19,678 nt of DNA from Mailhella sp. Lineage in GTDB: Bacteria; Desulfobacterota; Desulfovibrionia; Desulfovibrionales; Desulfovibrionaceae. Position 1 is the stretch's first letter; each line of letters opens with the position of its first letter. The stretch lies in the NCBI GenBank assembly GCA_020024815.1, contig JAHHTE010000019.1, positions 1 through 19,678 on the forward strand. The letters are read 5' to 3'. The notes below the pieces were generated by a model that was given only the letters and a program-made list of their open reading frames with translations, was not told the DNA's origin and made no database searches. This document shows positions 8,763 through 15,221 of the stretch, piece by piece. The position numbers were made by a program, and so were the translations under genes.

Positions 8763-11117
8763 ATGCAAAAGTGTATTTCTAATATTATTAAACGCGATGG
8801 TAAAGCAGAAGTTTATAATGAAGAAAAAATTCAATCTGCCATTTTTAAAGCTGCAAAATCAGTTGGTGGTATTGATGTAGAAAGAGCAAAACATTTAGCA
8901 AGCTTAGTTCGTTCTTATATACTTGAAAATGGTATTGGTAATCTTGTAACAAGTGAAAATAATATTGAATATTATCAAGTAGCGATAGAAGATGTTCAAG
9001 ATTCTGTTGAAAAAGTTTTGATTGAGAATCAACATGCTAAAACAGCAAAAGCATATATATTATACAGAAAACAAAGAAGTGATATTCGTGATGCATCAGG
9101 TGCTTTAATGAAGCTCATGAAAGAACTTACTTTTTCTGATAGTAGAAACTGTGAGATTAAGCGTGAAAATGCTAATATTGATGGCAATTCCACTATGGGA
9201 ACTATGTTAAAATATGGTAGTGAAATTGCAAAAGATTTTAATAAAAAATTTCTCATAAGACCAGAACACGTGCAAGCGTATGAGGCTGGTATTATTCATA
9301 TCCATGATATGGAATTTTATGCTCTTACGCTTAACTGTATGCAAATTGATGTTGGTAAATTATTAAATGCTGGTTTTAATACAGGACATGGGGCGTTGCG
9401 TTCCCCAAGTTCTATTGGAGCTGCTGCAACACTTGTTTGTATTATTATTCAAAGTAATCAAAATGAAATGTTTGGTGGGCAATCAGTACCAACATTAGAT
9501 TTTAGCTTAGCTCCTTATGTTGCAAGATCATATATAAAAAATATTTTATTATATTTAGAAGCAAATATTGGTGATGATGCATTAGTTGATGAAGTTAAAT
9601 TAGCGTTAAAAGAGTATAATAAAACACATACACATTTAATAAATGATAAAGCAAAAACATATATTCTTTCTTTATTACAAGAAAAAGTTGCAAAATATGG
9701 CTATACAATAGATGTAGAGCAAGCATTAAAATTTGCTTATACACGTACTGATAAAGATACATATCAAGCAATGGAAGCTCTTGTGCATAATCTTTGCACA
9801 TTAAATTCTCGTGCTGGTAGCCAAGTTCCATTTTCTTCTTTGAATACAGGTATGGATACAAGTGAAGAAGGAAGAATGGTAACAAAAAATCTTTTTCTTG
9901 CCACAGAAGCAGGCTTAGGCAATGGAGAAACTCCTATTTTCCCTATTTCAATTTTTAGTATGAAAAAAGGGGTGAATAGAAAAGGTGATCCTAACTATGA
10001 TTTATTCCGTTTAGCTTGTCGTTGTTCTGCAAAAAGACTTTTTCCAAACTTTAATAATTTAGATACAACCTTTAACGCCCCTTATTATAAAGAAGGACGT
10101 CCTGAAACAATTTGTGCTGTAATGGGTTGTCGAACTCGTGTTTTAGGTAATGATTATGATCCTGAACGTTCTATTACACCGGGGCGAGGAAATTTATCTT
10201 TTACAACTGTGAATTTGCCTTATCTTGCTTTGCTTGCAAAAACAGAACATAATAATTTACAAGGTGATGAATTATTAAAAGCTTTTATGGAAGTTGTTGA
10301 CCATTATATTAGCCTTGTTTTTGATCAATTACTTGATAGATTTGAAATTCAAGCAAAACGTAAAGCAAAAAATTATCCTTTTCTTATGGGACAAGGAATA
10401 CATTTAGATAGCGAAAAATTACACCCTGAAGATGATATTCGTGAAGTTATTAAACATGGAACATTATCTATTGGTTTTATCGGTTTAGCAGAGTGTTTGG
10501 TAGCACTCTTTGGTAAACATCACGGAGAAGAGAAAGCTCTTAATGAAATTGGTGTAAGTATTATTAAACATTTTTATGACCGTTGCAAAGAGCAAACAAA
10601 GAAAACTGGTTTGAATTTTAGCCTTATTGCAAGCCCAGCAGAAGGTTGCTCTGGACGTTTGTTACGTATTACTCGTGATAAATTTGGTGTTATTAAAGGT
10701 GTAACAGATCGTGATTATTTTACAAACTCTTTTCATGTTCCTGTTTTTTATCCTATTCGTGCTTGGGATAAAATTCAAATTGAATCTCAATATCATAAAT
10801 ATTGCTTAGCAGGTGCTATTAGTTATATCGAAGTTGCAGAAGATTTATCTGCAAATATTGATGCATTTGAAACAATAGTAAGTGCTATGGCAGATTCAAA
10901 TATGGGATATTTTTCCATAAATCACCCTGTTGATCGCGACCCTGTTTGTGGTTATGTGGGAATTATTGGAGATACTTGTCCTCGTTGTGGTCGACATGAT
11001 GGAGAAGGATTACCTTTATCTGTACTCAAAAAAGTAAAAGGGTATAGTCCTGATCCAAAATATGCTCGTGTTCATGTAAATTTACAAGAAGAAATGGATA
11101 CATTACCTAATAAATAA
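8763..11117 (+). CDS. nrdD: Anaerobic (class III) ribonucleoside-triphosphate reductase, large chain with degenerate glycyl-radical tail
   Basis: A 784-aa cytoplasmic enzyme that makes deoxyribonucleotides without oxygen. An N-terminal ATP-cone (about 4-105) senses ATP/dATP. The barrel carries conserved NrdD segments such as NCMQIDVGKLLNAGFNTGHG (191-210), SRAGSQVPFSSLNTG (349-363) and NPVDRD-like HPVDRDPVCGYVG near 721-733. The C-terminal metal site has C729, C739 and C742, but D726 sits where a fourth Cys is usual. The tail that should hold the radical glycine reads KKVKGYSPD (G760) in place of RRITGYLVG, and lacks the usual WN..K..E..DRVKH end. The next gene supplies exactly that segment. 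A weak ribosome-binding site (GTGAG, 8751-8755) precedes the ATG. Expression should be repressed by B12 through the upstream riboswitch. Confidence 0.93.
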   Translation: MQKCISNIIKRDGKAEVYNEEKIQSAIFKAAKSVGGIDVERAKHLASLVRSYILENGIGNLVTSENNIEYYQVAIEDVQDSVEKVLIENQHAKTAKAYILYRKQRSDIRDASGALMKLMKELTFSDSRNCEIKRENANIDGNSTMGTMLKYGSEIAKDFNKKFLIRPEHVQAYEAGIIHIHDMEFYALTLNCMQIDVGKLLNAGFNTGHGALRSPSSIGAAATLVCIIIQSNQNEMFGGQSVPTLDFSLAPYVARSYIKNILLYLEANIGDDALVDEVKLALKEYNKTHTHLINDKAKTYILSLLQEKVAKYGYTIDVEQALKFAYTRTDKDTYQAMEALVHNLCTLNSRAGSQVPFSSLNTGMDTSEEGRMVTKNLFLATEAGLGNGETPIFPISIFSMKKGVNRKGDPNYDLFRLACRCSAKRLFPNFNNLDTTFNAPYYKEGRPETICAVMGCRTRVLGNDYDPERSITPGRGNLSFTTVNLPYLALLAKTEHNNLQGDELLKAFMEVVDHYISLVFDQLLDRFEIQAKRKAKNYPFLMGQGIHLDSEKLHPEDDIREVIKHGTLSIGFIGLAECLVALFGKHHGEEKALNEIGVSIIKHFYDRCKEQTKKTGLNFSLIASPAEGCSGRLLRITRDKFGVIKGVTDRDYFTNSFHVPVFYPIRAWDKIQIESQYHKYCLAGAISYIEVAEDLSANIDAFETIVSAMADSNMGYFSINHPVDRDPVCGYVGIIGDTCPRCGRHDGEGLPLSVLKKVKGYSPDPKYARVHVNLQEEMDTLPNK

Positions 11118-11131
11118 AAGGAGAAATAATA

Positions 11132-11308
11132 ATGCAAGAACAAGTAACAACAGAAGAACGTATTGGTGAAGGTGTTTCTTTTTCAAGAATTCGTCGTATT
11201 ACTGGATATTTAGTTGGCGATATGGATAGATGGAATGATGCAAAACGTGCAGAAGAAGCTGACCGTGTAAAGCATTTTACTGATAAAGAATGTTCATGCA
11301 GACACTAG
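11132..11308 (+). CDS. Free-standing glycyl-radical domain of class III ribonucleotide reductase
   Basis: A 58-aa product in a different frame from nrdD, preceded by a strong ribosome-binding site (AAAGGAG, 11117-11123) eight bases before the ATG. It contains SRIRRITGYLVGDMDRWNDA (18-37), the NrdD glycyl-radical motif with radical candidate G25, and then KRAEEADRVKH, the normal C-terminal end of NrdD. It ends in Cys-Ser-Cys-Arg-His. Its residues 12-26 align with NrdD 747-761 (GEGVSFSRIRRITGY against GEGLPLSVLKKVKGY), so it is a second copy of the domain and not simply a piece cut off by a frameshift. I infer that NrdG places the radical here and that this protein docks on NrdD, by analogy with YfiD/GrcA and pyruvate formate-lyase. 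It overlaps the nrdG start. Confidence 0.88.
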   Translation: MQEQVTTEERIGEGVSFSRIRRITGYLVGDMDRWNDAKRAEEADRVKHFTDKECSCRH

Positions 11309-11841
11309 AATTTGATTTATCAGCAGAAGAATATGAACTTTTAAAAAATACAACAGTTCAACTTGCTGGGTATCAGCATGAAAGTGTTGTTGATGGACCT
11401 GGTGTGAGGACTGTTGTATTTTTTCAAGGTTGTGATTTTCATTGTAAAGGTTGTCATAATGAAAAAACACATGATAAAAGTGCAGGAAAACTTGTTACAG
11501 CTTTAGAAATATATCAAGAAATTTATGAAAGTAAGCTTGCAAGTGGTGTAACTTTTTCAGGTGGAGAACCCTTTTTACAAGAACAAGCTCTTTATGTATT
11601 AGCAAAAATTTGTAAGAATAAAGGACGACATATTACAATTTATACTGGACATGAAGTAGATGAATTGCTTGCAGTAAATGAAGATAGAAAAAAACTTCGG
11701 CAAGAAATTTTATTGTATACAGATTTAGTTATTACAGGTAGATTTGTTCAGGAATTAAAAACAGTTGAAAAGCCTTTTGTAGGCAGTAGTAACCAAGAAT
11801 TATATGAATTAGCTATAAATAATCCTTGGAAAAATATATAA
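11290..11841 (+). CDS. nrdG: Anaerobic ribonucleotide reductase activating protein (radical SAM)
   Basis: A 183-aa activase that uses a [4Fe-4S] cluster and S-adenosylmethionine to make the glycyl radical of NrdD. The cluster motif is C48-x3-C52-x2-C55 (GCDFHCKGCHN), preceded by the activase signature VDGPGVRTVVFFQG. The SAM-binding FSGGEP follows in the middle of the protein. Slightly longer than E. coli NrdG (154 aa). It overlaps the end of the small glycyl-radical gene by 19 bases, which suggests tight translational coupling. A second in-frame ATG at 11296 has slightly better spacing from a weak AAAGAA, so the true start may be six bases later. A terminator follows nine bases after the stop. 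Confidence 0.95.
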   Translation: MFMQTLEFDLSAEEYELLKNTTVQLAGYQHESVVDGPGVRTVVFFQGCDFHCKGCHNEKTHDKSAGKLVTALEIYQEIYESKLASGVTFSGGEPFLQEQALYVLAKICKNKGRHITIYTGHEVDELLAVNEDRKKLRQEILLYTDLVITGRFVQELKTVEKPFVGSSNQELYELAINNPWKNI

Positions 11842-11849
11842 ATAAAAAT

Positions 11850-11875
11850 AGGGAAAAGAGATTTTCCCTTTTTTT
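11850..11875 (+). terminator. Rho-independent terminator of the nrd operon
   Basis: AGGGAAAA at 11850-11857, loop GAGA, and TTTTCCCT from 11862 form an 8-bp stem followed by a run of Ts to 11875. It stands nine bases after the nrdG stop. Confidence 0.9.
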
Positions 11876-11945
11876 ATATAGTAGCTTACTAAAGTTTTTT
11901 ATTTTTTAGAGGAAATGATTTCATTTTAATTGTATATTATTATGA

Positions 11946-11980
11946 AAAATAAAAGCTCTTTTGCATGCAAAAGAGCTTTT
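11946..11980 (-). terminator. Perfect palindrome, probable terminator of the minus-strand plsY operon
   Basis: Bases 11951-11980 are a perfect 30-bp palindrome, each half being AAAAGCTCTTTTGCA or its complement. Read on the minus strand the stem runs into TTTTATTTTT, a good terminator tail. On the plus strand only TTTT follows. It sits between convergent nrdG and plsY and may also back up the nrd terminator. Confidence 0.75.
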
Positions 11981-11985
11981 GGATT

Positions 11986-12046
11986 AAAAAGTTTTGAAGG
12001 GAGGGTTTGAGAGGGGAACTTTTGAAAAAGTTCCCCTCTCAAAAAA
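11986..12046 (+). repeat. Dispersed hairpin repeat, copy 2
   Basis: Head AAAAAGTTTTGAAGGGAGGG, then an 18-bp perfect inverted repeat (12006-12023 with 12026-12043) built on GAGAGGGGAACTTTT, then a run of As. The head and left arm differ from copy 1 at about two positions in 27. It sits 23 bases beyond the plsY stop, between convergent genes. Confidence 0.88.
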
Positions 12047-12069
12047 TAAAATTACCTTTGCAACATACA

Positions 12070-12669
12070 CTACTTATTTTTACTCTTACGCCATGATTTT
12101 TCTTCGCCTTTTATAAGACGTTTAATATTTGCTTTATGAGTCCAAATAACAATAGCAAGCATAACAAGTGAAAGTGGTATCCAATGGCTTGTATTATAAA
12201 AGTAATAACAAAAAGGTAAAGTAATATAGAGAGTTAATGCTCCAGCAGAAACAAATCCTGTGAGAGCAATAACAATTACGCAGAAAATAACAGAAGTAAG
12301 AAGTGGCATGAATGCTAATGGAATTAAAACTCCAATACCTGTTGCAACTCCTTTTCCACCATGAAAACCAAGAAAAGGTGATTTTATATGCCCTATAAAG
12401 CTAGCAAAAGCACAAGCACTTGGTAACCATGCATAATCAGTTGCAGGAAAAAGTACCATACTAAAATATACAGGTAATGTTCCTTTTAAAATATCACAAA
12501 TAAGTGTTGCTATACCGTAAGGTAAACCACAAAGACGTGCAACATTTGTTGTCCCAGGATTTTTACTTCCTTCTTTTCTAGGGTCAATGCCTTTACATGT
12601 TTTAGCAATAACCACAGCAAAAGGGATAGCACCACAAAAAAAACTAAAAATAACCCAAAGAATTTCCAT
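12070..12669 (-). CDS. plsY: Acyl-phosphate:glycerol-3-phosphate acyltransferase PlsY
   Basis: A 199-aa inner-membrane enzyme that moves a fatty acyl group from acyl-phosphate to glycerol-3-phosphate, the first step of phospholipid synthesis. All three family motifs are visible: GSKNPGTTNVARLCG (34-48), GHIKSPFLGFHGGKGVATGIG split across 93-113, and HKANIKRLIKGEE near 178-190. Five or so hydrophobic segments fit the known fold. It is the last gene of a minus-strand group. Its ribosome-binding site AGGAAA (12674-12679 region) overlaps the stop codon of the preceding glycosyltransferase gene, with only eight bases between the two reading frames, so the two are translated from one message. Confidence 0.96.
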   Translation of the reverse strand: MEILWVIFSFFCGAIPFAVVIAKTCKGIDPRKEGSKNPGTTNVARLCGLPYGIATLICDILKGTLPVYFSMVLFPATDYAWLPSACAFASFIGHIKSPFLGFHGGKGVATGIGVLIPLAFMPLLTSVIFCVIVIALTGFVSAGALTLYITLPFCYYFYNTSHWIPLSLVMLAIVIWTHKANIKRLIKGEEKSWRKSKNK

Positions 12670-12677
12670 TTGATTTC

Positions 12678-15149
12678 CTATAAAGCAATTTCCATTTGTT
12701 GATCAGTTGTACTTAGTTCTGGTTGGTCTGTTGGCATAAGTTGTGGATTTTCAGGTAATTGTTGTGTATTGTTATTATTTTGTTCGTCATTTGGTTGAAC
12801 ATTTATAATAGCATTTTTTTCATCTTTTTCTAAAAGATCATTAATAGGTGGAATAATTTCCTTATTTTCTTCTTGACTTGAATTTAAAAGAGGACGTTGG
12901 GAAGAAATTTGCCATACAGTAAGAAGAATTTTTTTAGTACCAATATATTGATGTGCTGGTAAAATTTTTGCCTCATCTTTATAAGGAATAGTGTTAAATT
13001 CTTGTTCTGGAATAGCAAGAATTACAGTTTCATTATTAAGAATAAAATCAGTTAATTCTTTTGTATTTGATAGTTGATCTATAATTTTTCTTTGATAATT
13101 TTGTGAATCTAATTTTTCATTATAATAATAGGTAAAAGTTTCTGGTGCAATGCCAAGTGTAACAGGAACAGCAAGATTGTTGTTTTCGTTTTTGTATGTT
13201 GCCATTTCATAAGCATACTTTTTAGGACTAAGAACAGAGCTAATTTGAGGTGTAATTAAAAGGCTAACAGGTTGGAAAGCTACAATAATACCTATACAAT
13301 ATACTAAAAGTGTTCCACCTTTATTATTTTTTTGCATAAACATAAAGAGCGTTGCCCCAAGTATAAGTAAAATGCAACCCATTGCAGCAAAACCATAAAG
13401 GCTATGAGCATTTGCTTCAAATAAAACAAAAGGTACTTTTGTAAGAAAGTCTTGCATCATTGGAATTGATTTAAAGATATAGGTTTGAAATTCACTTACA
13501 ATGCAAAGAAATCCAATTAAAAGAGTAAAAATTCCTGTTAAGCTAAAGAAAAGAGTGTGTCTTAATGGACTAAAATTCATTATGATTTTTGCTACTAATA
13601 TAGCTAAAACAGTGAACATTGGAATTGCTAAAGCAATATGTTGACTAAAATAAATAAACAAAGCTAAATGACAAATAAAAAGAATAAAAAGCCATGCAGT
13701 TGCATTTTCTTGTTGGCGATTTTTTATAGCTTTTCCAGCATTTTTAAACCAATTGATCCAGTCTGCAAAAATGAATGCAAAAGTAAACGGTAAAAAGAGT
13801 AAAGGAATAGCCAAAAGCCAATAGTAAGAGCTTATAGTATTAAAATTAGGTAAAGCGAAAAGTTGGAGAATTTGTTGATTTAAAATAAGGCTAATATATT
13901 GTGCTTTTCCTTGCATATAAATGTAGCCAAACCATGCAAAAAAGAGGAGAATAGCAAGAAGAAAACCAAGAATACCATCAGCACTATTAATTCTTTTAAA
14001 TTTATTTGTCCAAATAAAGAAAAGGAGAGAGGCAATAAAAGGAAGAACAAATATAAGTAGAAGTTGGCTTAAACTAGCTAGTGCAAGAAAAAGGAACGCA
14101 AAAATAAGCCAGATAGGAGCACTTTCTTTTTTCCACGCTCTATAAAAACAAAGATAACTAAGATTTAAAAAACTTGCAAAAAGAATATATGTATTTATGT
14201 AATATGTTTGGCTTGCAAGAAAAAGACAAGAAAGAAGAATAAGCCCCGCACTAAAAGCAATTTTTTTCGAAAGACCTAAACCACGAGCAAAAAGCCATGT
14301 GCTAGCAACAAAAAATAAAGAACAAAGAAGATTAGTAATAAAAAGTGCTAATGGCATATTTATTGTGGGCATTAGATCAATAAAGCGAACAAGGAAATAA
14401 AATAAAGGTCCTGTTTCTGCGTATGGTTGTCCATTTAGTGTGAGCATAAGGAAGTTGTTGCTTGAAAATAAATTCATATAAATATCAGCAAAACGAACTT
14501 CTTCTGCAAACCAAAAATCACGTGGAAAAAGAATTTGTTGCCCACATAAAAGAACTGTTAAAAGAAGAAGTACAGGAAGTCCAATTTTAGAAAAAATATT
14601 AAAGAGTTTATCTGCAAAAAAGACTGTTTCTTGAGTTGCAACTTCAGAACTTTGTTTTGTTTCTTTTGTGGGGGGAGTATTGGTTTGATTTATTGCTGAT
14701 TGTGTATTGTTTTGTTCTTGGATAACTTCTTGTGCAATAGAAGAAAGATGAGGGTCATTATTTTCAATATTTTCTTGAGTTGGAGTATCCACAATATTTT
14801 CTGTTTCTTCTTGTGAAAGTGAAGAATTTACAGTGTTATTATCTGTGCTATTATCTGTAAGATTATTAGGAGCAACAATATATTCAGGATCAGGTGTTAG
14901 GATAGGTTCTTCTAAATCTGTTACTTCATCATCTTTTTTTTCTATTTCATGGTTTGGAATAGTTTCTTGAGTAGAAGAATTTACTTGATTTTCTATATTG
15001 TTATTATATTCCGTAGGGGGAGTTTGTGTATTTTCAGATAAATTTGGAGTATCAGAAGATAAGGAATTTGCTTGATTATCTTTTTTTTCCATTGGATTAT
15101 GATTAGTATTAAAATGTAGTGTATCGTTATTGTCTTGTGTATTACTCAT
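12678..15149 (-). CDS. ArnT/PMT-family membrane glycosyltransferase with long disordered Asn/Gln/Thr-rich tails
   Basis: 823 aa in three parts. Residues 1-178 are hydrophilic and low in complexity (Asn, Thr, Gln, Glu, Ser). Residues about 185-640 hold roughly a dozen membrane segments. The first periplasmic loop (208-255) carries the mark of lipid-linked sugar transferases of the ArnT type: RDFWFAEEVRFADIY, then LTLNGQPYAETGPLFYFLVR, with acidic E216/E217 where the family has its essential acidic pair. Residues 640-750 form a soluble periplasmic domain, and 752-823 are again Asn/Gln-rich. ArnT itself adds aminoarabinose to lipid A; the sugar and acceptor here are unknown. The tails are absent from typical ArnT proteins. 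A weak GGATAT precedes the ATG. The lipoprotein gene lies 72 bases upstream and plsY eight bases downstream. Confidence 0.8.
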   Translation of the reverse strand: MSNTQDNNDTLHFNTNHNPMEKKDNQANSLSSDTPNLSENTQTPPTEYNNNIENQVNSSTQETIPNHEIEKKDDEVTDLEEPILTPDPEYIVAPNNLTDNSTDNNTVNSSLSQEETENIVDTPTQENIENNDPHLSSIAQEVIQEQNNTQSAINQTNTPPTKETKQSSEVATQETVFFADKLFNIFSKIGLPVLLLLTVLLCGQQILFPRDFWFAEEVRFADIYMNLFSSNNFLMLTLNGQPYAETGPLFYFLVRFIDLMPTINMPLALFITNLLCSLFFVASTWLFARGLGLSKKIAFSAGLILLSCLFLASQTYYINTYILFASFLNLSYLCFYRAWKKESAPIWLIFAFLFLALASLSQLLLIFVLPFIASLLFFIWTNKFKRINSADGILGFLLAILLFFAWFGYIYMQGKAQYISLILNQQILQLFALPNFNTISSYYWLLAIPLLFLPFTFAFIFADWINWFKNAGKAIKNRQQENATAWLFILFICHLALFIYFSQHIALAIPMFTVLAILVAKIIMNFSPLRHTLFFSLTGIFTLLIGFLCIVSEFQTYIFKSIPMMQDFLTKVPFVLFEANAHSLYGFAAMGCILLILGATLFMFMQKNNKGGTLLVYCIGIIVAFQPVSLLITPQISSVLSPKKYAYEMATYKNENNNLAVPVTLGIAPETFTYYYNEKLDSQNYQRKIIDQLSNTKELTDFILNNETVILAIPEQEFNTIPYKDEAKILPAHQYIGTKKILLTVWQISSQRPLLNSSQEENKEIIPPINDLLEKDEKNAIINVQPNDEQNNNNTQQLPENPQLMPTDQPELSTTDQQMEIAL

Positions 15150-15221
15150 AATATATCCATTATATGAATTAGTTTTCTTTTATGTAATAGAAATAGGAAA
15201 AAATGTAAATATTTATCTTAG

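Noticed and set aside
11100..11140. A sequencing or frameshift error splitting a normal NrdD
   Set aside because: The large chain already contains a diverged copy of the region encoded by the small gene, and the small gene has its own strong ribosome-binding site. A simple split would not give both copies.
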